Positions 15,549 to 24,181 of a stretch of DNA of 44,696 nucleotides are shown here, piece by piece. Origin of the DNA: an uncultured Odoribacter sp. (GTDB taxonomy: Bacteria > Bacteroidota > Bacteroidia > Bacteroidales > Marinifilaceae); contig CAJUQA010000009.1 in the NCBI GenBank assembly GCA_910588375.1, forward strand, positions 62,655-107,350, read 5' to 3'. The translations under genes were made by a program, and so were the position numbers. Within the stretch, counting starts at the first letter, position 1. Each line of letters opens with the position of its first letter. Below the pieces are notes generated by a model, which was given only the letters and a program-made list of their open reading frames with translations, was not told the origin of the DNA and ran no database searches.

Positions 15549-16577
15549 TTATACTAATCCTCGTAAATAATGATAACCTTGACGTAAAAAATAGAAACCC
15601 CACACAAAAAAGCAATACATACCATAACTGCTCCGTTGTAATAATGCTGGCACTCGTCGTTTCCAACCCGCTTGCACATCTTTTATTAAAGAAGTACTAT
15701 AAGGCATAAATTCAGAACTATAAACAATACTACGGACAATCCGATGAGCCTTTAGGTTACAAGGCGCCATTCGAATATATTTATAAGCAACTGCATTTAC
15801 AATCCAATCATATATCAAAATCCTATAATATGTGCTCTCTAACACTTCCATCCGTTTCTTTCTCTGAAAAAAATCCGATAACAGTCGAATCGTTTTTAAA
15901 ACGTCTTTGTCTTTGTCTTTCACCGTATTGATAATACTATCAGACCGATATTGGATATAATGGTAAAATAAGCTGTCGGCAGTAGCCACTCGCTGAGCAT
16001 AAAATAAACACTGAATCAAAAAAAGCAGATCTTCATACAAAATCCCTTCCCGAAAACATAAATGATATTGTTGTAAAAAAGTCCGTCTATACATTTTATT
16101 ACAAGCGGAAGCCGTAAATTTTTCTTTGTATATTGCCTGTTCCAGATACACTAACCCCAACATATATTCCTGTTCAGTTTTCCAATAAACAGAATCTTTC
16201 ACTATCCCATTTCTCCGCTCCAGATAGCGTCCGAATGCCAAAATATCCAGTTTCAACAACCGAGCTTTCTCATATAATACCTCGCAAGTATTTTTTTCAA
16301 TAAAATCATCCCCATCCACAAACAATACATACTCTCCCTGTGCCCTTTCCAAACCAGCATTTCTTGCTGCGCTCAACCCTCTGTTTTCTTGATTCACCAC
16401 TATCAATCGTTTATCTGAAGCCTGATATTTTGCAAGTACATTCACACTTCCGTCTACCGACCCGTCATTCACAACAATTACTTCTATATCTCTCATTGAT
16501 TGATTCAGTAAACTATCTAAACAGGATGGCAAATAAATTGCAACATTGTATACTGGAACGATAATAGATATTTTCAT
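15549..16577 (-). CDS. Glycosyltransferase family 2 (EpsJ-like)
   Basis: A 342-aa GT2. The N-terminal Rossmann-like domain starts KISIIVPVYNVAIYLPSCLDSL with VIVVNDGSVDGS, the GT-A DXD is LFVDGDDFIE, and RGLSAARNAGL is the common acceptor-loop motif. The C-terminal third is rich in Lys, Arg and aromatic residues with a hydrophobic end, so it probably sits on the inner face of the membrane. It overlaps the wzy stop by four nt (ATGA) and lies 31 nt before the cytidylyltransferase/SDR gene. Confidence 0.9.
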   Translation of the reverse strand: MKISIIVPVYNVAIYLPSCLDSLLNQSMRDIEVIVVNDGSVDGSVNVLAKYQASDKRLIVVNQENRGLSAARNAGLERAQGEYVLFVDGDDFIEKNTCEVLYEKARLLKLDILAFGRYLERRNGIVKDSVYWKTEQEYMLGLVYLEQAIYKEKFTASACNKMYRRTFLQQYHLCFREGILYEDLLFLIQCLFYAQRVATADSLFYHYIQYRSDSIINTVKDKDKDVLKTIRLLSDFFQRKKRMEVLESTYYRILIYDWIVNAVAYKYIRMAPCNLKAHRIVRSIVYSSEFMPYSTSLIKDVQAGWKRRVPALLQRSSYGMYCFFVWGFYFLRQGYHYLRGLV

Positions 16578-17977
16578 TTTTTTAACAGAAAAACGAAATG
16601 AGGTAATCTTACATTCTTACTTACCCGAAGTACAATCACATAAAACAGCAATAGCATAACAATCTGCTGTAAAGCCGGGAAAAAAGAAGAACGCGGCATA
16701 TAGATAAAGTTCGGAACAATGATAAAAGATAAAAACATAAAAATCCGATAATGCCGAACCAATCTCTCGAAATAACGCATCAGAAAACCTGCCAAAAAAC
16801 TAAACAACACAAATAACACTAATCCCAAATCATAAAATTCGCCTAAATAAGAAGACCCAATTCCTGCTCCATTCAGATAAGCCGATGAGGACAAAAAATA
16901 AGTAAGCTTATGCCCCAGACTACTGGTCGTCTGTACAAATTCAAATGTCTGACCCTCAAATGTCTGAAAAAGAGACAATGGATATAAAATATAAGGTATA
17001 CCTGTATTCACAAAAATTCCATCATAATAAATCAGATAAGCAAAAACCAGCAACGAAACCCCCTGTTGCGAAAAGAACAGCAAAAACAAATCCGAAGAAT
17101 AATCTGCAGCCACATCCCCTCTGCGAAATTCCAGAAGCACTTGAGAAGCAACTATTCCAACCGCTGCTATCAAAAACATTTTCCGCCAATTTACCCGAAC
17201 ATTTTTAGCATAAAATGAATAGTAATACCACATCAAAAAAATAACTGGCAAAAACATCCGAGAACGTCCACCTTTTAACACATCCACCATACGCAACATA
17301 AAAAAGATAGTAGATATGATTAAAAACTTTTTCTTAGATGGTTTAGATGACAGAAATAGACAATATGAGAACTCCATAATTGAAATAGCTCCTGTTGTCC
17401 AAATAGGGTAAGTTATATGACTCAATGTTCCATCATATACAGCCAAATACCCTTGAGACAAAATCACCTTTAATTGAATTATATATTTAACAAAAGTACC
17501 TGGTACAGCCAAAAGAAATAATAAAATCGACCATTTTTCAATCCGTTCGGAATAAGGGAAGCGTATTGTTCTCTCTTTTAAATACGACTTTCCTAACAAT
17601 GCACCCAAATGGGTAAACAATAACGACAAAATCAATAGAGACAATACCTTACATTGAATGTTCAGGGGCAAATAAAAATCGTTCCACTTATCAGCCCATT
17701 CCCACTCAAACAACCCAAACAAATCTAAAAAAATACGAGCAAAAATAAATATACCTAACGTGAATAGGAACATGACATACAAGTTCAAAAAACCACTTTC
17801 TTTAGAAGCCGAAACAATACTCCACAAATAAATGACCGCCAGTTCATACTGAAGGAAATGAATATATGAATCATCTGCTTCTATAAACAAGCCCAATAGT
17901 AATTGCACTCCAAAAATTCCAATCAGGCAAATTTGTATAAAGGCAAATTTTGAAACGTTAAGATGCCAACTATTCAT
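16574..17977 (-). CDS. wzy: Polysaccharide repeat-unit polymerase (Wzy-like)
   Basis: A 467-aa, very hydrophobic protein with about 10-12 predicted membrane segments and few charged loops. It fits Wzy, which joins lipid-linked repeat units on the periplasmic side. Wzy proteins are too divergent for sequence-only proof; the assignment rests on topology, size, a large central loop with LEFRRGDVAADYSSD, a late segment with ALQQIVMLLLFY, and its place between glycosyltransferases and a flippase. The start at 17977 overlaps the GT4 stop by 8 nt. Base composition looks more AT-rich than the ribosomal and dnaG regions. Confidence 0.8.
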   Translation of the reverse strand: MNSWHLNVSKFAFIQICLIGIFGVQLLLGLFIEADDSYIHFLQYELAVIYLWSIVSASKESGFLNLYVMFLFTLGIFIFARIFLDLFGLFEWEWADKWNDFYLPLNIQCKVLSLLILSLLFTHLGALLGKSYLKERTIRFPYSERIEKWSILLFLLAVPGTFVKYIIQLKVILSQGYLAVYDGTLSHITYPIWTTGAISIMEFSYCLFLSSKPSKKKFLIISTIFFMLRMVDVLKGGRSRMFLPVIFLMWYYYSFYAKNVRVNWRKMFLIAAVGIVASQVLLEFRRGDVAADYSSDLFLLFFSQQGVSLLVFAYLIYYDGIFVNTGIPYILYPLSLFQTFEGQTFEFVQTTSSLGHKLTYFLSSSAYLNGAGIGSSYLGEFYDLGLVLFVLFSFLAGFLMRYFERLVRHYRIFMFLSFIIVPNFIYMPRSSFFPALQQIVMLLLFYVIVLRVSKNVRLPHFVFLLKK

Positions 17978-19070
17978 TTAGTAAATCACTAAAACATTTA
18001 CATTGGTGTTCCAAGCCGAAAGCTGTTATCCGTTTTTGTAATTTTTCCGTTGGAATTCCTTCTCCGGCTAATGCTGATTTTATTTTTTCACAAAATTCTT
18101 CTTCAGAGAAACCTGATAACAAACCGCATTCCCCATATTGCAAAACCTCTTCAGCACCTCCACAATAAGAAGAAACAATTTTTTTGTTTAAAATTAAGGC
18201 CTCGATAATGACTGTAGGCAATCCCTCATACAAAGAACTGAAAACAAACAGATCACAAGCTGCCAAATATGGAAACGGATTTTTTCGGAATCCCTCAAAA
18301 TGAATATATTGTTGAAGTCCTGCTTCAGCAACCATAGTTTCTAAATGCTGTCGTAATACTCCGTCGCCTAAAATCCACAGATGAATTTTTTTGTTTTCTT
18401 GGAGCAATTTCTGCATACAACGAATCAAAAATATATGATTCTTTCCCTCATCTAACCTTCCGATGGTAAGCAAGTTACATTGTTCTTTAAAGAATTCGGT
18501 TACCACCTCCTCTGTTGCCAAACGCCGGATTGCTTCTGTATCCACCGGATTATACAACACCTGCGTTTTTCCGACCATTTCCGGAACCAATCGCAATAAA
18601 ACTGTTTCACATCCCTTTGAAACACATATCAAACGATCTAAATATTTTAAGCTTTTTAGGTATTTACTTGGGTTTGTAAGTTTGCAATAGTGATAACGCT
18701 CCAAATCTGTATGCAACCAAGCGATTTTCCTCGCTTTACGATGAGGTGATTTCAACAAAATACGAGTTGATGAATCTTCCCGAAAAGCTATTTCTAAATC
18801 ATAAGATTTACGAATAAAAAACACATAAAATAAAAAAGGATACGTCAAAAATATACGTCGAAATACTTTGTTCAGAAAACGAGAAGAATCTGTAAAGGCA
18901 TAAAACAGACGAACAGACGAAGGCACATCTTTCAAATAGACTCCTTCTTTATTAATGAGGAATAAGTCTACTTCGATTCCAGACAAATCTGCATGCTTCA
19001 GAAAAGTAACCAACACCTTTTCTGCTCCTCCTCCTTTCAGATTATCTATAATTATCAATACCTTTTTCAT
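17970..19070 (-). CDS. Glycosyltransferase family 4
   Basis: A retaining GT-B glycosyltransferase of about 366 aa. The N-terminus is KKVLIIIDNLKGGGAEKVL, and the donor-binding domain has LLTIGRLDEGKNHIFLIR and the Glyco_transf_4 motif CDLFVFSSLYEGLPTVIIEA. The start at 19070 is preferred over the ATG at 19139: it forms a four-nt ATGA overlap with the preceding GT2 and gives the canonical start, while the extra 23 codons only read through the GT2 3' end. It probably adds one sugar of the repeat. Confidence 0.9.
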   Translation of the reverse strand: MKKVLIIIDNLKGGGAEKVLVTFLKHADLSGIEVDLFLINKEGVYLKDVPSSVRLFYAFTDSSRFLNKVFRRIFLTYPFLFYVFFIRKSYDLEIAFREDSSTRILLKSPHRKARKIAWLHTDLERYHYCKLTNPSKYLKSLKYLDRLICVSKGCETVLLRLVPEMVGKTQVLYNPVDTEAIRRLATEEVVTEFFKEQCNLLTIGRLDEGKNHIFLIRCMQKLLQENKKIHLWILGDGVLRQHLETMVAEAGLQQYIHFEGFRKNPFPYLAACDLFVFSSLYEGLPTVIIEALILNKKIVSSYCGGAEEVLQYGECGLLSGFSEEEFCEKIKSALAGEGIPTEKLQKRITAFGLEHQCKCFSDLLNE

Positions 19071-19948
19071 TGCATCAGCTTCCACTTCCATATCATCATG
19101 TACCCCAATAACTCCGACAAGAAAAAATACCAGCGGCAAGAAATAGCTTCTTGTCTAATCATTTTCAGACCAGCTAAACGGGCAAATTTTACGTAACGAC
19201 TATTATTCAATATATATCCCCACACACCTAATGGATAATAATTTAACTCGTTCAGATATAAAGCATATCCCCGTGGACTATTCTGGCATAGTTGAGTATA
19301 TTTATTTGAAAGCCCATCACTTTGATAAAATACACGGCATAAAATCCTATCAACACAATAAAGTTTATACTTTCGAGCAATTCGATTTAAAACAAGGGCT
19401 TCTGTTACAAACTTTTCATTTTCTATTTCTGGGAAAGGATATTGTCGCAGAATATCCGTATAATAAATTAAACCTTTATCACCTTTCACTTGATGATTAT
19501 GATAAAGATCATAGTGAGAACAAACAAATTTATCGGCAGGAAGATGAGTGCCGATAACAATTCCCTGTTGATCAGCTGTTAAACAACTAAAACCTGCTAT
19601 ACTCTGATTGTTTTGCACTTCACTATAATAAGAAGCAAGAACTGTCAAAGCATCATCTTCATAATAATCATCCGAATCCAAACAAATAAAAATTTTCCCG
19701 CGAGCCTCTTTCACCCCTCTATTAAAAGCCCGATGCTTTCCTCCATTGGGTTGTTTGATATAGACAATTCGGATTTTATCTTCTTTTATCCATTGTTGAA
19801 TTAGACTTTCTGTTTCATCTGTAGAACCATCATCCACAATAAGCCATTCAAAATCCCTGTATGTCTGTTTACACAAATGCTCATACGTGCGCCCAATCGT
19901 ACTTGCTCTGTTATATGTAGGCGTAAACACGCTAAATAACATCTCCAT
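19067..19948 (-). CDS. Glycosyltransferase family 2
   Basis: A 293-aa GT2 with the canonical N-terminus LFSVFTPTYNRASTIGRTYE, WLIVDDGSTDETE, GGKHRAFNRGV and the DXD motif CLDSDDYYEDDAL. The start is at 19948 or the Met two codons later (19942); both overlap the 3' end of the acetyltransferase gene by 11-17 nt, the usual tight packing here. The C-terminus has a hydrophobic aromatic stretch. It is probably one of the sugar transferases for the capsule repeat. Confidence 0.88.
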   Translation of the reverse strand: MEMLFSVFTPTYNRASTIGRTYEHLCKQTYRDFEWLIVDDGSTDETESLIQQWIKEDKIRIVYIKQPNGGKHRAFNRGVKEARGKIFICLDSDDYYEDDALTVLASYYSEVQNNQSIAGFSCLTADQQGIVIGTHLPADKFVCSHYDLYHNHQVKGDKGLIYYTDILRQYPFPEIENEKFVTEALVLNRIARKYKLYCVDRILCRVFYQSDGLSNKYTQLCQNSPRGYALYLNELNYYPLGVWGYILNNSRYVKFARLAGLKMIRQEAISCRWYFFLSELLGYMMIWKWKLMQ

Positions 19949-20576
19949 ATACCTCCATCAATTTTTCAATATCAACCAATCGTTCATTATTGGAACGCAA
20001 CCACTCTGCTTCTCTTTCCCACCATTTAAATTTCAACAAGAACTCCCGCTGCTCCTCCGAAAAACGGAAACGAATCAACTTAGCAGGCACCCCTCCATAA
20101 ATCGCATAAGGAGGAACGTCCGTTGTCACGACAGCATTCGCACCTATTACAGCGCCATCCCCCACCTTAATGCCATTAACAAGAGTTGCATTTGCCCCAA
20201 TCCATACGTCATTCCCGATTTCAACCCTTGGGAACTGGTCATATTGTTCCCGAGGAGAAAAATATCCTTTTAAAAACAATTTAGGAGAAGTACTGACAAA
20301 ATCCCTTACCGGATGATTACCCAAACCTATCACGACATGAGGACCTATAGAACAAAATTTCCCGATTGTTGTTTGATGTACAATCGAATAGTAATTGACG
20401 TATGAATAATCTCCTAAAACAGAATTACTAAAAATCACTCCGGACGACAACGAAGTATATTTTCCATAGTCATTTGTTCCTATCAAGTCTACGTCTCTTC
20501 CTATATTAAACGTCGGATAAGTCCATTTTAGCATTCGTCTGCGAATCCAATTCATATAATACAATATTTTCGACAA
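19932..20576 (-). CDS. Hexapeptide-repeat O-acetyltransferase (CatB/NeuD-like left-handed beta-helix)
   Basis: A 214-aa acyltransferase with left-handed beta-helix repeats: IGNDVWIGANATLVNGIKVG, GDGAVIGANAVVTTDVPPYA, and the typical C-terminal IYGGVPAKLIRFRFSEEQ. It probably acetylates a capsule sugar using acetyl-CoA. The longer form with a xenobiotic/CatB-type insert (VDLIGTNDYGKYTSLSSGVI) at the N-terminus is common in Bacteroidales capsule loci. It overlaps wzx upstream by 25 nt and the GT2 downstream by up to 17 nt. Confidence 0.88.
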   Translation of the reverse strand: MSKILYYMNWIRRRMLKWTYPTFNIGRDVDLIGTNDYGKYTSLSSGVIFSNSVLGDYSYVNYYSIVHQTTIGKFCSIGPHVVIGLGNHPVRDFVSTSPKLFLKGYFSPREQYDQFPRVEIGNDVWIGANATLVNGIKVGDGAVIGANAVVTTDVPPYAIYGGVPAKLIRFRFSEEQREFLLKFKWWEREAEWLRSNNERLVDIEKLMEVYGDVI

Positions 20577-21817
20577 TAATATCCCCTATGCCAAGCTTCA
20601 AACATAACAGATATGACCAAAGAAAAGGCTAATGTGTAAAGATCCAAACTTCCTATTCCCCAAAAAACGGCAAGCAACAATAAATAAACGAACAAACTAT
20701 AAAACATATTCACAATCACTTCCTTTACGTGATTATGACTGATGAGAATCACTGTGCCCAAATAATAACTTATATGCCGCATCAGAAAAAGTGGTCCTAA
20801 AATCCAATATACCGGTATAGCCGTCAACATTTCAAGACTAAAAAAAAGCAAAATAAACGGCTTCAAGAAAACACCAACACCAACATAAATCAAAATACCG
20901 GCTCCTGTTGTCAGAAATAATAATTTTCGAGCAAAACTCTTATTCTTGTCTCGGTTATAATGAGGAAACAACACATTCCCTATTGTATAAAATATAGTAG
21001 ACAAAACATTTACAATTTTATCAATAAAATCATAATAGGTCACTTCATTCATTCCCAAAACACTCCCGATAATAACCGTATTCGTACGATCTTTTATAAT
21101 TCCAGTTATCGAAGTCATCAAAAGTTTTGTAGAGTCTTTTGTATAGAAAAAAAGAGTCCGAAATGATTGCCAACGAAAAGAAACAGAAAACTTCCGAAGT
21201 ACAATAAAAATAGCTAATAAAGAAGTAACTATAGCTCCTATGCCATTTAGAAAAGGAACCCACAAATAATCTGCTTCCCCTTTTACCAACAAAAAAATAA
21301 AACTAATAAAAATCAACCGACTGACAAAAGAAAGAATGGCTATGTATTTCATTTTTTCCATCCCCTGAAAAAACCAAACTGGAAAAAGCCATTCATATAC
21401 ACACAGCCACATAGACAACAAATACAGACTTTTATATTTACCGATATCCGGAAATAAAAACAAAAGAAATAGGACTACAAATACTAACAGTAAAAAAAAT
21501 GTTTTGACTATATAAACAGAGCTGAAAATTTGATTTACTTTAACTGGATTATCCCGATGGATACTGATACTTTTAGTAGCTGAAATATTAAAACCCCAAT
21601 TTACAAAAACGGATAAATAGGTCACAATGGCTTGTGCATATACAATTGTACCATACACCTCTTCTCCCAACACATTTACCAAATAAGGATATGTAATTAG
21701 AGGTATCAATAAATTACATATCTGCAGCAATGACAAATAGCCAAAATTCTCGACCAATGTTTTATACCGATGAATATATTCTATAAATTTTGTCCCCATC
21801 AACATTCTATGTTCCAC
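20552..21817 (-). CDS. wzx: Polysaccharide flippase (Wzx-like, MATE/MOP superfamily)
   Basis: This polytopic protein of 415-421 aa has about 12 membrane segments and the Polysacc_synt N-terminus (FGYLSLLQICNLLIPLITYPYLVNVLGEEVYGTIVYAQ) that marks Wzx flippases. It would move lipid-linked repeats across the inner membrane. It is the first of the tightly packed biosynthetic genes. Starts at 21817, 21805 or 21799 (MGTKFIEYI) are possible; the last is the most family-like. A hairpin at 21825-21853 lies just upstream, and the 314 bp before it hold no gene but several inverted repeats. Confidence 0.9.
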   Translation of the reverse strand: MEHRMLMGTKFIEYIHRYKTLVENFGYLSLLQICNLLIPLITYPYLVNVLGEEVYGTIVYAQAIVTYLSVFVNWGFNISATKSISIHRDNPVKVNQIFSSVYIVKTFFLLLVFVVLFLLFLFPDIGKYKSLYLLSMWLCVYEWLFPVWFFQGMEKMKYIAILSFVSRLIFISFIFLLVKGEADYLWVPFLNGIGAIVTSLLAIFIVLRKFSVSFRWQSFRTLFFYTKDSTKLLMTSITGIIKDRTNTVIIGSVLGMNEVTYYDFIDKIVNVLSTIFYTIGNVLFPHYNRDKNKSFARKLLFLTTGAGILIYVGVGVFLKPFILLFFSLEMLTAIPVYWILGPLFLMRHISYYLGTVILISHNHVKEVIVNMFYSLFVYLLLLAVFWGIGSLDLYTLAFSLVISVMFEAWHRGYYCRKYCII

Positions 21818-21824
21818 ACAATTT

Positions 21825-22026
21825 TAACTTATCGCTTAAAAAGTGATAAGTTATTAATTTTCCATCGTAGCACTTTGTTCTACGACATAAAGACTTTCAT
21901 TTGTATAATGATAATCAGTAAGAACCCCTGTTTATCTCGCTGAGGTATGACTCAATTTGAAGTTTTAAGCCTTGAGCATATGCTCAAGCCGTTCCTTATC
22001 CCTGATTTTTTCTCTCATAGATAAGG
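21825..22026 (-). promoter_or_regulatory. Structured leader in front of the capsule biosynthetic genes
   Basis: The 314-bp gap between wzx and the next gene upstream holds no ORF but four inverted repeats: TAACTTATCGCTT / AAGTGATAAGTTA (21825-21853), CGTAG / CTACG (21865-21883), the perfect 18-bp palindrome CTTGAGCATATGCTCAAG (21971-21988), and CCTTATC / GATAAGG (21994-22026). No TAnnTTTG promoter box was found on the minus strand. Such leaders are where UpxY-type factors act in Bacteroides capsule operons, so this is a plausible antitermination target; the function is inferred. Confidence 0.5.
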
Positions 22027-22131
22027 ATTTTATCAAGAACCGGAAAGCCATTTAATTATATTTTCTCTTTCAAAGGCATAATCTACTCGCTTCCTGATTT
22101 ATGTAAATATAAATCCCCGTTCACTCTTTTT

Positions 22132-22597
22132 CTATGTCTCGCCGATGTGTTGTTCGCCTTTTTCGGCGGAGGGGAGGATTTGGTTGTTGCCCCCGAGGAT
22201 GTTGATGATGGTCCTGACGCTCTGACCTTGGCGTATCTTTTTTATGACGGGACCGTATTTCTCGGGCAAGAGTTCGCGGAGCAGTTCCCGAACGGCGTGG
22301 AGGTTGGTGTTTGTACAACCATTCACGAAGTCCTGCGCTTTGGCTATCTGCTGCATGTATACGGCATCAAGGTTGTCTGAGACTTGCTCCATAAGGAGCC
22401 AGACATCGGAAGTGGTCTGTTCCCTGATGAGTGTCAGAAATTCTTCTAATGTCAATTCATTGAGCAGTTCGCTCAATTTTTTGTTTAAAGGCAATACAAT
22501 TTTTGCTTTGATTTCCTCCTTTCTTCCTGCGCCTTGTCCCCGGGCATTTTTATTACCCCGAAGAAAGGCTGTACAAAACTGTCGGTTTAAGATACAT
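22132..22597 (-). pseudogene. Unknown small protein gene, apparently frameshifted near its start
   Basis: The conserved-looking body reads NKNARGQGAGRKEEIKAKIV, LPLNKKLSELLNELTLEEFL, then VNGCTNTNLHAVRELLRELL and a tail with GGNNQILPSAEKGEQ, ending at 22132. That frame has no ATG, GTG or TTG between the upstream gene's stop (22605) and the body. An ATG at 22597, 7 nt after that stop, opens a different frame (MYLKPTVLYSLSSG) that stops within one codon after a run of four G (22556-22559 as C). Deleting one G joins the two frames smoothly, so a one-base insertion or sequencing error is likely. No family is recognised. The partner upstream ends in the same operon. Confidence 0.5.
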
Positions 22598-22604
22598 AAT
22601 CCGG

Positions 22605-23057
22605 TTACGGATTTAAGAGTTCCCCAAACACATATTTGCGAATGAGTGCCTGGATGTTTTTTACCGATTTCCCGCTGTCGAACGTAAGTAACGGCATAAT
22701 AGCTTCCACGAAGGTTTTGCTGCGAATCAGTTCTTTGGAACCCTCGAAATCCGCCAGCACATCGTTGTAGAGGTCGGCAAGAACGGTCTTGCAGAGGGTG
22801 ACGGCGTCGGGACACTGCATGATACGACGAAGGAAGTTCTGCCGCTCTGCCCGGTCATGAATATAGGGGTCGAGAGGGGTCGGGGCATCGCTCCCGCTAT
22901 CGTTGACTCCGCCGAAATTGTTTTGTATGGCGGTGGTGGCGGTGGGTAGCACCTGCACGTTACCTCCGTGTATGTGAAATGTCACGTCCGATTTTTCCAT
23001 GGCATGTATCTTTCCGTTTGCTATGGGTTTGCCGGCGATTGGCTGTTCGTTTGCCAT
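22605..23057 (-). CDS. Conserved hypothetical protein
   Basis: A 150-aa protein with no family that I recognise. An unusual N-terminal half contains GKPIANGKIHAMEKSDVTF, then HIHGGNVQVLPTATTAIQNN, and low-complexity spacer residues. The C-terminal half (about 70-150) is helical: RAERQNFLRRIMQCPDAV, SKELIRSKTFVEAIMPLLTF and VKNIQALIRKYVFGELLNP. No signal peptide or membrane segment is seen. It is the first gene after the plus-strand cassette and stands 7 nt from the next gene. The phrase GGNVQVLP here and GGNNQILP in the neighbour are similar, so the two may be related in function. Confidence 0.6.
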   Translation of the reverse strand: MANEQPIAGKPIANGKIHAMEKSDVTFHIHGGNVQVLPTATTAIQNNFGGVNDSGSDAPTPLDPYIHDRAERQNFLRRIMQCPDAVTLCKTVLADLYNDVLADFEGSKELIRSKTFVEAIMPLLTFDSGKSVKNIQALIRKYVFGELLNP

Positions 23058-23141
23058 TGTTCGCTGGAAAAAGGAGCTGTTTTAGCTTTGTCCACGCAAA
23101 TAATATTGTGTCTATATGAAAGAGGTCAAAAAGCCCGTTTT

Positions 23142-23160
23142 AAAAAAGCATAGCTTTTTT
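23142..23160. terminator. Symmetric A/T-flanked hairpin in the divergent region
   Basis: AAAAAAGC / GCTTTTTT (23142-23149 and 23153-23160, 3-nt loop) looks like a bidirectional terminator. It insulates the plus-strand cassette from the minus-strand genes. A TAGCTTTG promoter-like box lies upstream on the plus strand (23083-23090). Confidence 0.45.
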
Positions 23161-23228
23161 ATTCGGAACCAATAGGTCTGCAAATTTGCTTCCCGACAAA
23201 CGAATATGAATCTATAATATATTAAGGT

Positions 23229-23453
23229 ATGAATAAACCGTTATCTCCCCGTCCCTGCGGCAAGCGCGAACTTGCCCGGATGTACTTCCCGAAGACAGTG
23301 AACGCCGCTTCGGCCGTTGCCAATTTGCGCAATCTGATGCTGTGCAACCGCGATATGATGGAAGAGCTGAAAGCCGCCGGCTATAAAGCGCACGCGAAAA
23401 TACTCACTCCCCGCCAAGTGGGAATCATTTATCAATACCTCGGAGAGCCGTAA
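23229..23453 (+). CDS. DUF4248 domain protein
   Basis: A 74-aa protein of the DUF4248 family, a small Bacteroidales family usually found just upstream of an HU-like gene in capsule loci. It has a KRELARMYFPKT motif followed by VNAASAVANLRNLMLCNRDM and a C-terminal LTPRQVGIIYQYLGEP. The pattern resembles a small DNA-binding helix bundle, so a regulatory role is inferred, not shown. It is the first gene of the plus-strand cassette DUF4248-HU-smalltalk-amidase, with 129 nt before the HU gene. Confidence 0.8.
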   Translation: MNKPLSPRPCGKRELARMYFPKTVNAASAVANLRNLMLCNRDMMEELKAAGYKAHAKILTPRQVGIIYQYLGEP

Positions 23454-23461
23454 AAAGCCGT

Positions 23462-23495
23462 ATCACAAGTTGTCGAAAGACATCACAAGTTATCG
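23462..23495. repeat. Two direct repeats between DUF4248 and the HU-like gene
   Basis: ATCACAAGTTGTCG (23462-23475) and ATCACAAGTTATCG (23482-23495) repeat with a 20-bp period, two DNA turns, just after the DUF4248 stop and about 90 nt before the HU-like gene. They could be a binding site for one of the two DNA-binding proteins. Confidence 0.4.
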
Positions 23496-23582
23496 TAATG
23501 AGCACATCCCCGCCAGTGTACTTTTACATCGTCAAACAATCAGAACTGTCTGTCCCGCAGCATAAACAGGGGCTTTAAATGT

Positions 23583-24032
23583 ATGATCAGATATGTAAAG
23601 TACCAAAACAACACGACAAACAGCCCATGTTTCGGAAAATGGTATTTAAGGGCGGTGAGCGACGAACAAATTGATGTGGATAAACTGGCAGCCCACATGG
23701 CAAGCCACAATACGCCTTACTCAAAGGGTTCCATCCGCGGTATCCTCATCGATATGGTAAACTGCATCAAGGAGTTGCTGTTAGAAGGCAAAAGCGTAAA
23801 ACTGCAAGACCTCGCCATTTTCAAGTTAGGCCTTATCTGTCAAGGTGCAGCTACCGCCGCCGAAGCAAAACCCCATCTTGTCAGCGGTTTCCGCTTTAAC
23901 GCCAGGGCTACCGGCGAGATGTCCATCAAGGAACTGAAAACGGATGTGCAACTGAAAGAGCTGAAGCGTTATACTGTGGAGGAGGAAGAGGTTAGCGGCA
24001 ATGAGCCGGAAAACCCGGAAACAAACGAGTAA
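23583..24032 (+). CDS. HU-like DNA-binding protein
   Basis: A 149-aa protein with an HU/IHF-like fold. The N-terminal part (about 1-90) has IDVDKLAAHMASHNTPYSKG, then IRGILIDMVNCIKELLLEGK and VKLQDLAIFKLGL. A Bacteroidales-specific C-terminal extension follows, ending acidic (EEEEVSGNEPENPETNE). Members of this family are common beside capsule genes and amidases. It probably binds or bends DNA in the locus. It is on the plus strand, opposite to the capsule operon. Confidence 0.85.
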   Translation: MIRYVKYQNNTTNSPCFGKWYLRAVSDEQIDVDKLAAHMASHNTPYSKGSIRGILIDMVNCIKELLLEGKSVKLQDLAIFKLGLICQGAATAAEAKPHLVSGFRFNARATGEMSIKELKTDVQLKELKRYTVEEEEVSGNEPENPETNE

Positions 24033-24057
24033 TTGTTAATTTTAAAACTATTTTATT

Positions 24058-24171
24058 ATGAAAAATTCAAAAAACAATATCAGTTGGAATAAAATCGTTC
24101 AAGCCGTTGTTCAGGCGATTGTCGCCGCTTTGACGGCATTAGGGGTATCTTCATGCGCAACTCACTTTTAA
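24058..24171 (+). CDS. Smalltalk-type small protein
   Basis: A 37-aa ORF, MKNSKNNISWNKIVQAVVQA..., with a central hydrophobic helix (IVQAVVQAIVAALTALGV) and a C-terminal SSCATHF. It fits the 'smalltalk' family, short proteins between the HU-like gene and the amidase in Bacteroidales. The SSCA motif near the end could be a lipobox only by coincidence. It begins 25 nt after the HU stop and ends 10 nt before the amidase ATG, so the three form one operon. Confidence 0.75.
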   Translation: MKNSKNNISWNKIVQAVVQAIVAALTALGVSSCATHF

Positions 24172-24181
24172 TTGCCCGACG

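Noticed and set aside
22598..22815. Long open frame upstream of the frameshifted gene as a real N-terminus
   Set aside because: It would overlap the conserved gene at 22605-23057 by about 210 nt in another frame and looks like a shadow.
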